From Sphingobium fuliginis (GTDB lineage Bacteria; Pseudomonadota; Alphaproteobacteria; Sphingomonadales; Sphingomonadaceae), in NCBI RefSeq assembly GCF_004152845.1, contig NZ_SEON01000003.1, positions 186,001 through 250,000 of the forward strand: a DNA stretch of 64,000 nucleotides. The letters run 5' to 3'. How positions within the stretch are numbered: position 1 is the stretch's first letter; the number at the start of each line of letters is the position of its first letter. The position numbers and the translations under genes were made by a program. Positions 39,918 through 49,335 of the stretch are shown here, one piece after another. Under the pieces are notes generated by a model. That model saw nothing but the letters and a program-made list of their open reading frames with translations. It made no database searches and was not told the DNA's origin.

Positions 39918-40916
39918 TCACTCAGCCGCCTCCAGATGCCCATGCGGCTGAGCCATCATCGGCGTCAGCCCGAGCTTCCCGAGCAACGCGCTATCCTTGT
40001 CGTCCCCGGCATTGGCCGCGGTCAGCAGTTTGTCGCCGGTGAAGATGCTGTTCGCCCCCGCCATGAAGCAGAGCGCCTGACAAGCCTCGCTCATGCTCTC
40101 GCGCCCGGCGGAAAGCCGCACCATCGACCGCGGCATGACGATCCGCGCCACGGCGACCGTGCGGACGAACTCCACCTCATCGATCTTCGCGAGCGGCGTG
40201 TCCTTCAGCATATCGCCCAGCACCGTGCCCTCGACCGGCACCAGCGCATTGATCGGCACGCTTTCGGGATGCGGCATGGTGGCGAGCGCATGCAGGAAGC
40301 CGATGCGATCCGATCGCGTCTCCCCCATGCCGACGATTCCGCCGCAGCACACATTGATGCCCGCGTCCCGGACATTTTCCAGCGTCTCGATCCGGTCCGC
40401 GAAGGTCCGGGTGGTGATGACGTTGGCGTAATTTTCCGGCGAGGTGTCGATATTGTGGTTGTAATAATCCAGCCCCGCATCGGCCAACTGCTTGGCCTGA
40501 CCAGCCGACAGCATGCCCAGCGTCATGCAGGTTTCCATGCCCATCTGGCGAACGCCCTTCACCATTTCGATGAGCTTGGGCATGTCCCGTTCCTTGGGAT
40601 TGCGCCACGCCGCGCCCATGCAGAAACGGCCCGAACCATGGTCCTTCGCCTGCGCCGCCGCCTGAAGCACCGCCTGCACGTCCATCAGCTTGGTGGCCTT
40701 GAGGCCGCTTTCCGCGTCGGTCGACTGGCTGCAATAGCCGCAATCCTCCGGACAACCGCCCGTCTTGATCGACAGCAGGGTCGAAAGCTGCACCTCATTG
40801 CGCGGGAAGTTCGCACGATGGATCGACTGCGCCTCGAACATCAGGTCGTTGAAGGGCAGGTCGAACAGCGCGGCGATTTCGTCGCGGGTCCAGTCAGTGC
40901 GAGGCGTCTTAGTCAT
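39918..40916 (-). CDS. bioB: Biotin synthase
   Basis: 332 residues from ATG 40916. The radical-SAM cluster motif is C55-X3-C59-X2-C62 in [28 protein letters not shown] and [15 protein letters not shown] follow as in other BioB proteins. It inserts sulfur into dethiobiotin. Its start shares one base with the mcm stop (TAATG), so it is translated together with methylmalonyl-CoA mutase and upstream of the biotin-dependent pccA. No other biotin synthesis gene is nearby. Confidence 0.96.
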   Translation of the reverse strand: MTKTPRTDWTRDEIAALFDLPFNDLMFEAQSIHRANFPRNEVQLSTLLSIKTGGCPEDCGYCSQSTDAESGLKATKLMDVQAVLQAAAQAKDHGSGRFCMGAAWRNPKERDMPKLIEMVKGVRQMGMETCMTLGMLSAGQAKQLADAGLDYYNHNIDTSPENYANVITTRTFADRIETLENVRDAGINVCCGGIVGMGETRSDRIGFLHALATMPHPESVPINALVPVEGTVLGDMLKDTPLAKIDEVEFVRTVAVARIVMPRSMVRLSAGRESMSEACQALCFMAGANSIFTGDKLLTAANAGDDKDSALLGKLGLTPMMAQPHGHLEAAE

Positions 40917-43081
40917 TATGCGGCTTCCTCCAGCCCCGCCGGGGGCATGTTGTGGCCGAGGAGGCGCAGCACATCGGCGGCGCATTCCACGACGTTGGAG
41001 CCCGGTCCATAAATCCCTTGGACGCCTGCGTCACGGAGGAAGTCGTAATCCTGCGGCGGAATGACCCCACCCGCCACCACCTTGACGTCGTTGCGCCCCT
41101 GTTCCCGAAGCTGCCTGATGAGTTCGGGAATAAGCGTCTTGTGCCCGGCGGCCAGCGACGAGGCGCCGACCACGTCCGCGCCGCTGTCGAGCGCCAGCAC
41201 CACCGTTTCCTCCGGCGTCTGGAACAGCGGGCCCGACACGATGTCGAAACCCATGTCCCCGAACGCGGACGCGATCACGTTGGCGCCCCGGTCGTGGCCG
41301 TCCTGCCCCATCTTGGCGATAAGGATCTTCGGCTTGCGACCGAGGCGCCGCTCGACGGCCTGCACCCCGTCAAGAACCTGTTGCCAGCGGGCATCCCGCG
41401 AATAGGGCTTGGAATAGACGCCCTTCACCGGCGTCGGCACCGTGCCGTATCGGTTGAAGCTGTCCTCCATGGCGGAGGAGATTTCGCCCAGCGTGGCGCG
41501 GGCACGCGCCGCTTCGACCGCATGGGCGAGAAGGTTGTTCTCGATCGACTGCTCGCCCGCTGCCGCCCGGCGCAGCGCATCCAGCGCGGCCTGACAGGCG
41601 GCCTCGTCACGCTCCGCCTTCACCTTGTTGATGCGGGCGATCTGCGCTTCACGGACCTTGCTGTTGTCGACTTCCAGCGTCTCGAGCAGGTCCTCGTTCG
41701 CCAGACGATATTTGTTCACGCCGACGATCACGTCCTCGCCCCGGTCGACCCGCGCCTGACGGGCGGCGGCGGCGGTCTCGATCATCGCCTTGGGCCAGCC
41801 GGCGGCCACCGCCTTGGCCATGCCGCCTTCGGCCTCGACGCGGTCGATGATCTCCTGCGCGGCGTCGACCAGTTGCTGGGTCAGCGCCTCGATATAATAG
41901 CTGCCGCCCAGCGGATCGACGACATTGCACATGCCCGTCTCTTCCTGGATGACGATCTGCGTGTTGCGCGCGATACGGGCCGAAAAATCGGTTGGGAGCG
42001 CGATTGCCTCGTCCAGCGCGTTGGTGTGCAGCGACTGCGTGCCGCCCAGCATCGCCGCCATCGCCTCGATGGTGGTGCGCATGACATTGTTATAGGGGTC
42101 CTGCTCGGTCAGCGACACGCCCGACGTCTGGCAATGGGTGCGCAGCATCTTGGAGCGTTCGTCCTTCGCGCCGAGCTTCGTCATCACCCGATGCCAGAGC
42201 ACGCGGGCAGCGCGCAGCTTGGCGATCTCCATGAAGAAGTTCATGCCGATGGCGAAGAAGAAGCTCAGCCGCCCCGCGAACTTGTCGATGTCCAGGCCCG
42301 ACGCCACGCCATAGCGCACATATTCCGCGCCGTCCGCGATGGTGAAGGCCAGTTCCTGCACCTGCGTCGCCCCGGCTTCCTGCATATGATAGCCGGAGAT
42401 GGAGATGCTGTTGAACCTGGGCATCTCCCGGCTGGTATAGCCGAAAATGTCGCTGATGATCCGCATCGAGGGTTCGGGCGGGTAGATATAGGTGTTGCGG
42501 ACCATGAACTCCTTCAGAATGTCGTTCTGGATGGTCCCGTCGAGCAGCCTGCGCTCAACCCCCTGCTCCTCGCCCGCGACGATGAAGAAGGCGAGGATCG
42601 GGATCACCGCGCCGTTCATGGTCATGGAAACCGACATCTGGTCGAGCGGAATGCCGTCGAACAGGATCTTCATGTCCTCGATGGTGTCGATGGCGACGCC
42701 CGCCTTGCCGACGTCACCCACGACACGCGGATGGTCGCTGTCATAGCCGCGATGGGTGGCCAAGTCGAAAGCGACGCTCAGCCCCTTCTGTCCCGCCGCC
42801 AGATTGCGGCGATAGAAGGCGTTGGATTCCTCCGCGGTCGAAAAGCCCGCATATTGCCGGATGGTCCAGGGACGCCCCGCATACATGGACGCGCGCACGC
42901 CCCGCGTGAACGGCGCGAAGCCGGGCAGGCCCGGATCGCCAACTTTATCCGGGGTGACATCCTCCGCCGTGTAGAGCGGCTTGACCGTGATCCCTTCCGG
43001 GGTTTCCCAGTTCAGGTCCTTGCCCTTCACCTCCTTGGCGGCGGCGGCGGCCCACTGGTCCAGCGTCGGCTTCTCTGTCAT
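40916..43081 (-). CDS. mcm: Methylmalonyl-CoA mutase
   Basis: 721 residues, the single-chain homodimeric form. N-terminal TIM barrel ([40 protein letters not shown]) and C-terminal cobalamin domain with DGHDRGANV, where His is the lower cobalt ligand. It converts (R)-methylmalonyl-CoA to succinyl-CoA. It begins 1 base after the mce stop and overlaps bioB. No MeaB-type GTPase chaperone gene is in the window. Confidence 0.97.
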   Translation of the reverse strand: MTEKPTLDQWAAAAAKEVKGKDLNWETPEGITVKPLYTAEDVTPDKVGDPGLPGFAPFTRGVRASMYAGRPWTIRQYAGFSTAEESNAFYRRNLAAGQKGLSVAFDLATHRGYDSDHPRVVGDVGKAGVAIDTIEDMKILFDGIPLDQMSVSMTMNGAVIPILAFFIVAGEEQGVERRLLDGTIQNDILKEFMVRNTYIYPPEPSMRIISDIFGYTSREMPRFNSISISGYHMQEAGATQVQELAFTIADGAEYVRYGVASGLDIDKFAGRLSFFFAIGMNFFMEIAKLRAARVLWHRVMTKLGAKDERSKMLRTHCQTSGVSLTEQDPYNNVMRTTIEAMAAMLGGTQSLHTNALDEAIALPTDFSARIARNTQIVIQEETGMCNVVDPLGGSYYIEALTQQLVDAAQEIIDRVEAEGGMAKAVAAGWPKAMIETAAAARQARVDRGEDVIVGVNKYRLANEDLLETLEVDNSKVREAQIARINKVKAERDEAACQAALDALRRAAAGEQSIENNLLAHAVEAARARATLGEISSAMEDSFNRYGTVPTPVKGVYSKPYSRDARWQQVLDGVQAVERRLGRKPKILIAKMGQDGHDRGANVIASAFGDMGFDIVSGPLFQTPEETVVLALDSGADVVGASSLAAGHKTLIPELIRQLREQGRNDVKVVAGGVIPPQDYDFLRDAGVQGIYGPGSNVVECAADVLRLLGHNMPPAGLEEAA

Positions 43082-43082
43082 A

Positions 43083-43523
43083 TCAATGCGCGCCTTCCTT
43101 GGGCGTTTCCATGATTTCGGTCAGCACCCCATTCATGTCCCTGGGATGGACGAAGAAGATCAGCGTCCCATGCGCCCCGATGCGGGGCTCGCCCAGCACC
43201 TTCTTGCCCAGCCCCTCGAACCACGCCTTGGCTTCATGAATGTCGGGCACTTCATAGCACATATGATGCTGCCCGCCCGCCGGGTTCTTGGCGATGAAGC
43301 CGTGAATGGGCGAGTTTTCGCCCAAGGGTTCGATCAGCTCGATCTGCGTGCCGGCGGTGCCGTTCTCGCCCGGCGTATCCACGAAGCAGACCTTCACCCC
43401 CTGCGCCGGAAGGTCGAACGGCTCATGCGCGATGGTCGCGCCCATGACGTCGCGATAATAGGCAATCGATGCTTCCAGCGAGGGCGTCGCCACGCCGATA
43501 TGATTGAGACGGCCGAGTTTCAT
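43083..43523 (-). CDS. mce: Methylmalonyl-CoA epimerase
   Basis: 146 residues of the vicinal-oxygen-chelate fold. Metal ligands are expected in [10 protein letters not shown] (His), the HHMCYEV segment and the last TEIMETP Glu. It interconverts (S)- and (R)-methylmalonyl-CoA. ATG 43523 is chosen because homology starts at MKLGRLNH; upstream codons fall in a repeat. Confidence 0.95.
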   Translation of the reverse strand: MKLGRLNHIGVATPSLEASIAYYRDVMGATIAHEPFDLPAQGVKVCFVDTPGENGTAGTQIELIEPLGENSPIHGFIAKNPAGGQHHMCYEVPDIHEAKAWFEGLGKKVLGEPRIGAHGTLIFFVHPRDMNGVLTEIMETPKEGAH

Positions 43524-43540
43524 AACGTCATTCCCAACTT

Positions 43541-43629
43541 CGTCATTCCCGCGACGGCGGGAATCCATCTCCCGCCCTCTCCCCGGATATGATGTCCGGA
43601 GAGGGTTCCCCGCCCGCGCGGGGATGACG
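43541..43629. repeat. Hairpin doublet, family B (CGTCAT...ATGACG ends)
   Basis: Left unit CGTCATTCCCGCGACGGCGG and right unit ending CGCGGGGATGACG face each other; a third hairpin (CTCTCC...GGAGAG) fills the middle. It lies between pccB and mce within the operon. Confidence 0.85.
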
Positions 43630-43637
43630 GATTCACC

Positions 43638-45170
43638 TTAGAGCGGAATATTGTCGTGCTTCTTCCAGGGGTTCTCCAAAGCCTTGTTCCGCAGCTTGCG
43701 CAGCCCCAGGGCGATCCGCTTCCGGGTCGAATGCGGCTGGATCACCTCGTCGATGAAGCCCTTGCCCGCTGCCACGAAGGGGTTGGCGAAGCGGTCCTCA
43801 TATTCCTTGGTCTTTTCCGCGATCTCTTCGGGCGTCTTGCCGCGGAAGATGATCTCCACCGCGCCCTTGGCCCCCATCACCGCGATTTCGGCGGTGGGCC
43901 AGGCATAGTTGAGGTCGCCCCGCAGATGCTTGGAGGACATGACGTCATAGGCCCCGCCATAGGCCTTGCGCGTGATCACGGTGATCTTCGGCACGGTCGC
44001 CTCCGCATAGGCGAACAGCAGCTTCGCGCCATGCTTGATGATGCCCGAATGCTCCTGCGCCGTCCCGGGAAGGAAGCCGGGCACGTCGACGAAGGTCACG
44101 ATCGGAATCTCGAACGCATCGCAGAAGCGCACGAAGCGCCCGGCCTTCTTGGACGAGTTGATGTCCAGCACCCCGGCAAGCACCATCGGCTGGTTCGCGA
44201 TGACGCCCACCGTCTTGCCCTCGACCCGGCCGAAGCCGCAGATGATGTTGCCCGCATGGGCGGGCTGCACCTCGAAGAAGTCGCCCTCGTCCACCACCTT
44301 GCGGATCAGCTCATGCATGTCATAGGGCTGGTTCGCATTGGCGGGGACCAAAGTGTCCAGGCTGTCCTCGATCCGGTCCCACGGATCGGCGCTCGGCCGC
44401 TCCGGCACCGGCTCCTTGTTGGACGCCGGCAGGAAGTCCACGAAATCGCGCACCGCCAGCAGCGCCTCGATGTCGTTCTCGAACGCAAGGTCGGCCACGC
44501 CCGATTTGGTGGTATGCGTCACCGCCCCGCCCAGTTCCTCCTGCGTCACGACCTCGTTGGTGACGGTCTTCACCACGTCCGGGCCGGTCACGAACATGAA
44601 GCTCGAATCCTTCACCATGAAGATGAAGTCGGTCATCGCCGGCGAATAGACCGCGCCGCCCGCGCACGGCCCCATGATCACGCTGATCTGCGGCACCACG
44701 CCCGACGCCAGCACATTGCGCTGGAAAATCTCGGCATAGCCCGCCAGCGAAGCCACGCCTTCCTGGATGCGCGCGCCGCCCGAGTCATTGAGGCCGATCA
44801 CGGGAGCGCCCACCTTCAGCGCCATGTCCATGATCTTGCAGATCTTCATCGCGTGCCGTTCCGACACCGCGCCGCCATAGACGGTGAAGTCCTGGCTGAA
44901 GACATAGACCAGCCGGCCGTTGATGGTGCCCGATCCGGTGACGACGCCGTCGCCGGGGATATGCTGCCCGTCCATGCCGAAGTCGATGCAGTTGTGCTCG
45001 ACATACATGTCCAGCTCCTCGAAGCTGTCCTCGTCCAGCAGCACGTCCAGCCGCTCCCGCGCGGTCAGCTTGCCCTTGGCATGCTGCGCGTCGATGCGGC
45101 GCTGTCCGCCGCCCAGACGCGCGGCCTCCCGCTTGGCTTCGAGCTGTTCGATGATGGCGAGCTTCGACAT
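43638..45170 (-). CDS. pccB: Propionyl-CoA carboxylase beta subunit
   Basis: 510 residues, carboxyltransferase with two crotonase-like halves: [57 protein letters not shown], and later [38 protein letters not shown]. It transfers CO2 from biotin to propionyl-CoA. First gene of the propionyl cluster, divergent from pccR across a 121-base region that carries the TTTGCAAA boxes. Confidence 0.96.
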   Translation of the reverse strand: MSKLAIIEQLEAKREAARLGGGQRRIDAQHAKGKLTARERLDVLLDEDSFEELDMYVEHNCIDFGMDGQHIPGDGVVTGSGTINGRLVYVFSQDFTVYGGAVSERHAMKICKIMDMALKVGAPVIGLNDSGGARIQEGVASLAGYAEIFQRNVLASGVVPQISVIMGPCAGGAVYSPAMTDFIFMVKDSSFMFVTGPDVVKTVTNEVVTQEELGGAVTHTTKSGVADLAFENDIEALLAVRDFVDFLPASNKEPVPERPSADPWDRIEDSLDTLVPANANQPYDMHELIRKVVDEGDFFEVQPAHAGNIICGFGRVEGKTVGVIANQPMVLAGVLDINSSKKAGRFVRFCDAFEIPIVTFVDVPGFLPGTAQEHSGIIKHGAKLLFAYAEATVPKITVITRKAYGGAYDVMSSKHLRGDLNYAWPTAEIAVMGAKGAVEIIFRGKTPEEIAEKTKEYEDRFANPFVAAGKGFIDEVIQPHSTRKRIALGLRKLRNKALENPWKKHDNIPL

Positions 45171-45255
45171 ATCAGGCTTTTCTCCGGCTTGTCGCGGACG
45201 TCTATGTCCGCCCCTTCCCAATCTTTCCGCATTTTCGCAAATGCAATTTTGCCAA

Positions 45256-45278
45256 TTTGCAAATCGCGATTTTGCAAA
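45256..45278. promoter_or_regulatory. PccR operator: paired TTTGCAAA palindromes
   Basis: Two identical palindromic octamers TTTGCAAA (45256-45263 and 45271-45278) are 7 bases apart. Related AT-rich halves (TTCGCAAATGCAATTTTGC) lie just before them. I recall TTTGCAAA pairs described as the PccR site in Rhodobacter. They stand 86 bases before the pccB start and 13 bases before the pccR ATG, so they can control both genes. Confidence 0.8.
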
Positions 45279-45291
45279 TTATGGACGATCC

Positions 45292-46707
45292 ATGGCTCGT
45301 GGCAATCGAATCTTCGCAGGACCGCGCCTGCGCCAACTCCGTCTCGACCATCGCATGGACCAGGCGACCATGGCCCAGGCCCTTGGCATATCGGTATCCT
45401 ATCTCAGCCAGCTTGAGAATGACGACCGCCCCCTGACGGCCAAGGTCAAGGCGGCCGTCGCCAGCGCCTTTCCCACCGACTGGGCCAGCTTCGACAGCCG
45501 GGAGGAGGAACAGCTTCTGGGCGCCTTCACCTTCGCCCTCGCCCATCCCGAACTGCCCGGCGTGCCGATGGAGCCGGAACGGATCGAGAAGCTGCACCTG
45601 CATTTCCCCGAATTCGCGGCGCGCTATGTCGACCTCTACAATGCCCATATGCGCGCCAATGAACGCATCAACATGATCGAGGAGGCCATTGCCAACGATC
45701 ATGCGGTGCAGGCCCGCCTGCCCTGGGAAGCGGCGCGCGACTGGTTCCACGAAGCGGGCAATTACGTCCATGTCCTTGACTGCCTGGCGGAGGACATGGC
45801 CGCCAGCTTCACCGCCGGCCAGACGCTGGACGAAGGCATGCTGGTGGAGGCGCTGGCCCGCCGCCACGGCATCGAAACGCTGATCGCGGAAACGCCGGAT
45901 TCCGCGCTCCGCTCCTATACCAGCAGCGAAAAGCGCCTGTTCGTGAACGCGGCCCTGCCCACCGAAAGCCGCAAATTCATGCTCGCCCACCAGTTGATGA
46001 TGCTGGAGGGGCAGGCCGTGATCGCGGACGTGGTCAACAGGGCGGCGCTGCCCGTGCCCGGCGCGGACCGGCTGCTCGCCATCGGCCTCGCCAATTATGC
46101 GGCGGGGGCGCTGCTGATGCCCTATGCCCCCTTCCGCGAAGCCGCCCGCGAAGTCCGCCATGACATAGACCGTCTCGCGCGCCGCTTCGGCGTCAGCTTC
46201 GAACAGGCCTGCCACCGCCTCTCGACGCTGCAAAGGCCCGGCCTGCGCGGCATCCCCTTCTTCTTCTGCCGCGTCGACATGGCGGGCAACATCACCAAGC
46301 GCCACAGCGCCACCCGCCTGCAATTCGCCCGCTTCGGCGGCGCCTGCCCCTTATGGAACGTCCATGAAGCGGTCGCGGTCCCCGACCGGATCAACGTGCA
46401 ACTGGGCGAAACGCCCGACGGCGTCCGCTATGTGTCCATGGCGAAGGGTCTGGTTAAACCCTCCGGCAGCTACAGCCGCACGCCGCGCCGCTTCGCCGTC
46501 GTGCTGGGCTGCGAAATCGCGCATGCCGCCAATTTCGTCTATGCCGACGGCCTGCAACTGGAGGTGGAGGGCGCGGCAACCCCGATCGGCATCACCTGCC
46601 GCCTCTGCCCCCGCCAGAGCTGCGACCAACGCGCCTTCCCGCCCGCGGACCGCCCGATCCGCGTCGATCCCGACAATCGCCAGATCGTGCCCTATTGGAT
46701 CGGCTAA
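45292..46707 (+). CDS. pccR: Short-chain fatty acyl-CoA regulator PccR (ScfR family)
   Basis: 471 residues. An XRE-type HTH (about 10-60: GPRLRQLRLDHRMDQATMAQALGISVSYLSQLE) is followed by an ImmA/IrrE-like region and a C-terminal domain with conserved cysteines in FFFCRVD, GGACPLW and CRLCPRQSC. This is the ScfR layout; PccR members sense propionyl-CoA-pathway acyl-CoAs and activate pccB. Its place opposite pccB and the boxes before its start support this. ATG 45292 is used; codons further upstream are antisense to pccB. Confidence 0.92.
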   Translation: MARGNRIFAGPRLRQLRLDHRMDQATMAQALGISVSYLSQLENDDRPLTAKVKAAVASAFPTDWASFDSREEEQLLGAFTFALAHPELPGVPMEPERIEKLHLHFPEFAARYVDLYNAHMRANERINMIEEAIANDHAVQARLPWEAARDWFHEAGNYVHVLDCLAEDMAASFTAGQTLDEGMLVEALARRHGIETLIAETPDSALRSYTSSEKRLFVNAALPTESRKFMLAHQLMMLEGQAVIADVVNRAALPVPGADRLLAIGLANYAAGALLMPYAPFREAAREVRHDIDRLARRFGVSFEQACHRLSTLQRPGLRGIPFFFCRVDMAGNITKRHSATRLQFARFGGACPLWNVHEAVAVPDRINVQLGETPDGVRYVSMAKGLVKPSGSYSRTPRRFAVVLGCEIAHAANFVYADGLQLEVEGAATPIGITCRLCPRQSCDQRAFPPADRPIRVDPDNRQIVPYWIG

Positions 46708-46744
46708 GGCACACCGCTTTCCTCGCTGCGCCCAGACCGCTGGG

Positions 46745-47641
46745 CTAATCCGGCAATTCCAGCTCCTCCTCCAGAAAATCGAGAAAAGCCCGCACCCGCG
46801 CCGCCAGCCGGTCCTGCGCGGAATAGAGCGCGTGAATATCCTCGCCCTCCCCCGTGCTGAAATCGCCCAGCACCTCGACCAGCCGCCCTTCCCGCACGTC
46901 GGCGGCGACGTGAAAGCGCCCGTGCCGCGCTATGCCGCCGCCCGCGATCGCCATCTGCCGCACGACCTCGCCCGAATTGCCGAAGAAACGCCCCTGCACC
47001 GGACGCTGCACCGTCCGCCCGCCGATCCGGAAGGCCCAGCTGTCCACCGATCGACGAAAGCTGAACTGCAGGCAGTCATGCCCGTCCAGATCGTCCGGCC
47101 TGAGCGGCATGCCCCGCGCAGCCAGATAGGCGGGACTGGCGACCAGCACCATGCGGCTGCGCCCCAGCTTCTTGGCGCGCAGCCGCGTATCGCGCAGCGG
47201 CCCGATCCGGATGGCGATGTCGGCCCTCTCCTCCACCAGGTCCACCACCGCATCGGATAACGCCAGATCGACCGTCACGGCCGGATGCCGGGCCAGAAAG
47301 CGGGGCAGGATCGGCAACAGGCAGTGGATGCCGAAGGATACGGAGGCATTCACCCGCAACAGCCCTCGCGGTCCCTGCTCCTCCTGCCCCAGCCTGCTTT
47401 CGACATCGGTCATTTCCGCCATCAGCGCCGACATCCGGTCGCGATAGGCGGCCCCTTCCATCGTCAGCGCCAGCGACCGCGTGGTCCGCCGCAGCAGGGT
47501 TACGCCCAGCCGCTGCTCCAGCCGGGCGATGCTGCGGCTGACGGCGGACGGCGTCAGCCGCAAGGCCCTGGCGGCGGAGGCAAGGCTGCCCTCCTGCGCC
47601 ACCGCCAGAAACGTCTCTATATCCCCAAAGCGGTTGTCCAT
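46745..47641 (-). CDS. LysR-family transcriptional regulator
   Basis: 298 residues. N-terminal winged HTH (GDIETFLAVAQEGSLASAARALRLTPSAVSRSIARLEQRLGV) and a C-terminal periplasmic-binding-like effector domain (about 90-295). It is divergent from an SDR gene, the usual LysR arrangement, so control of that gene is likely. ATG 47641 matches the family start (MDNRFGDIETF); the preceding in-frame codons fall in the operator region. Confidence 0.9.
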   Translation of the reverse strand: MDNRFGDIETFLAVAQEGSLASAARALRLTPSAVSRSIARLEQRLGVTLLRRTTRSLALTMEGAAYRDRMSALMAEMTDVESRLGQEEQGPRGLLRVNASVSFGIHCLLPILPRFLARHPAVTVDLALSDAVVDLVEERADIAIRIGPLRDTRLRAKKLGRSRMVLVASPAYLAARGMPLRPDDLDGHDCLQFSFRRSVDSWAFRIGGRTVQRPVQGRFFGNSGEVVRQMAIAGGGIARHGRFHVAADVREGRLVEVLGDFSTGEGEDIHALYSAQDRLAARVRAFLDFLEEELELPD

Positions 47642-47661
47642 GCATCGCTCATGATCTGAAA

Positions 47662-47703
47662 TCACTTCTATAGTGACGACGATCATTCTAATCATCAATG
47701 ATC
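47662..47703. promoter_or_regulatory. Probable LysR operator between the regulator and SDR genes
   Basis: Two dyads occur in the 108-base divergent gap: TCACT-N5-AGTGA (47662-47676) and GATCATT-N9-AATGATC (47681-47703). Both are perfect inverted repeats in AT-rich DNA, and the first has the T-N-A shape of LysR sites. Confidence 0.55.
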
Positions 47704-47749
47704 CCTTCTCCTATTTCTGCGTTCACTCACGCAGAACAGGAGTTGCCCC

Positions 47750-48535
47750 ATGGATCTGAAACTCAACGGCAGGACCGCGCTCGTCACCGGATCGACCGCC
47801 GGGATCGGCTTTGCCATCGCCAGGCGCCTTGCCGAAGAAGGTGTGGAGGTCGTGATCACCGGCCGCAATCAGGCCAAGCTCGACGATGCGGCCGCGCAGC
47901 TTGCCCAGTCAGGCAGGGTCCGCCCGATCCTGGCCGATCCCGCGACGGCGCAGGGCGCGGCCACGCTCATCGAAGCCGCTCCGGACGTCGACATCCTCGT
48001 CAACAATCTCGGCATCTACGAAGCGAAGCCCTTCACCGAAATCTCCGACGAGGACTGGCATCATTTCTTCGAGGTCAACGTCGTCAGCGGCGCCCGCCTC
48101 GCCCGTCATTATTTCCCGCGCATGATCGCGAAGAACTGGGGCCGCATCATCTTCATCGCCAGCGAAAGCGCGCTGGTGATCCCCGGCGAGATGATCCACT
48201 ACGGCATGACCAAGACCGCCCAGCTCGCCATCGCCCGCGGACTGGCCGAACAGACGCGCGGCACCGGCGTGACGGTGAATTCGGTGTTGCCCGGCCCCAC
48301 CCGTTCGGAGGGGATCGTCGACTTCATCCAGTCGGTGGTCGAAAACAAGGACGCGCCGGAGGCCGAACGCGAGGCGGAATTCTTCCGGACGCTGCGCCCG
48401 CTCTCCCTCGTCCGCCGGCTGATCGAGGCGGACGAGATCGGGTCGATGGTCGCCTATCTCGCCAGCCCGCTCGCCGCCGTCACCAATGGCGCGGCGATCC
48501 GGGCGGAGGGCGGGATCGTCCCCACCATAGCCTGA
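47750..48535 (+). CDS. Short-chain dehydrogenase/reductase
   Basis: 261 residues. Cofactor motif TGSTAGIGFAIA, NNLGIYE (NNAG variant), catalytic Ser in ASESALVIPG and the YxxxK in HYGMTKTAQLA. Substrate unknown. CAGGAG lies 7 bases before the ATG. Divergent from and probably controlled by the LysR gene. Confidence 0.92.
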   Translation: MDLKLNGRTALVTGSTAGIGFAIARRLAEEGVEVVITGRNQAKLDDAAAQLAQSGRVRPILADPATAQGAATLIEAAPDVDILVNNLGIYEAKPFTEISDEDWHHFFEVNVVSGARLARHYFPRMIAKNWGRIIFIASESALVIPGEMIHYGMTKTAQLAIARGLAEQTRGTGVTVNSVLPGPTRSEGIVDFIQSVVENKDAPEAEREAEFFRTLRPLSLVRRLIEADEIGSMVAYLASPLAAVTNGAAIRAEGGIVPTIA

Positions 48536-48624
48536 TAGGGGCGCCCGATATGGGCGCCCGATCCATATCCTGCTTGCGGGAACTGGCCCTGTCGCTCGTC
48601 TGTCTCTCCGGATAGGAAGGACGG

Positions 48625-49332
48625 ATGAGCGACACGGACATTCTCATGGACACGCCCCTCCGGCACGAACTGGCGGAAGCCGGCTATGCCCGCCTGTCCG
48701 GGGCAGACCTGTTCGAACGGCTCCCCTCCGCCGGCTGGAACGCGCTCGCGCGAAGCTGGGACGATCTCGGCCCCGACCTCTATATGGCGGACGGAGGGCG
48801 CTATCGCCGCCGCCGCCACGCGACCTTCGCCTGCGAACAGGGCGTCTTCACGCGCCAACCGCACCAGCCGCATTTCCAGAGCCGCGACTATAATCCCCTG
48901 AATGGCGATGTGCAGCGCTGGTTCGATCCCGTCGAGCAAGGCACCATCGACAATAGCGCGATGCAGGCGATCTTCGCCTTCTGCGCGCGCAGCTTCCCCC
49001 TGGCCGGACGGCAGCATGTCGAACTCCACCAGTTCCGCATAGAGGCCCGCACCGGGGAACTGGGCCGCCCCACGCCGGAAGGCATGCACCGCGACGGCGT
49101 GGACTGGGTCTTCGTCATGCTGGTCGAACGCCGCAACGTCCGCGAAGGCGTCACCCGCATCGGCACGCCGGAGGGCGGCGCATTGGGCGAATTCACCCTT
49201 GCCCGCCCCGGCGACGCGGTGCTGATCGACGACCACCGCATCATGCACGGCGTCACCGAAATCCATGCGGTCGACCCGGCGCAACCCGCCTGGCGCGACG
49301 CTCTCGTCCTCACCTTCGCGGCCGGCGCCTGA
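48625..49332 (+). CDS. 2-oxoglutarate/Fe(II) dioxygenase family protein
   Basis: 235 residues. An iron-binding HXD in MHRDGVDWVFVMLV and the distal His in DHRIMHGV define the family known as 2OG-Fe dioxygenase (amino-acid hydroxylase group). Other landmarks are QPHFQSRDYNPLNG and ELHQFRIEA. Free amino acids such as isoleucine or leucine are substrates of some members; here this is inference. A strong ribosome site (AGGAAGGA) precedes it. It is 89 bases after the SDR gene and may be cotranscribed. Confidence 0.82.
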   Translation: MSDTDILMDTPLRHELAEAGYARLSGADLFERLPSAGWNALARSWDDLGPDLYMADGGRYRRRRHATFACEQGVFTRQPHQPHFQSRDYNPLNGDVQRWFDPVEQGTIDNSAMQAIFAFCARSFPLAGRQHVELHQFRIEARTGELGRPTPEGMHRDGVDWVFVMLVERRNVREGVTRIGTPEGGALGEFTLARPGDAVLIDDHRIMHGVTEIHAVDPAQPAWRDALVLTFAAGA

Positions 49333-49335
49333 TCC

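Noticed and set aside
40952..43114. A 720-codon plus-strand frame opposite methylmalonyl-CoA mutase
   Set aside because: Composition is Arg/His/Asp-rich noise, and the minus strand encodes a complete mutase.
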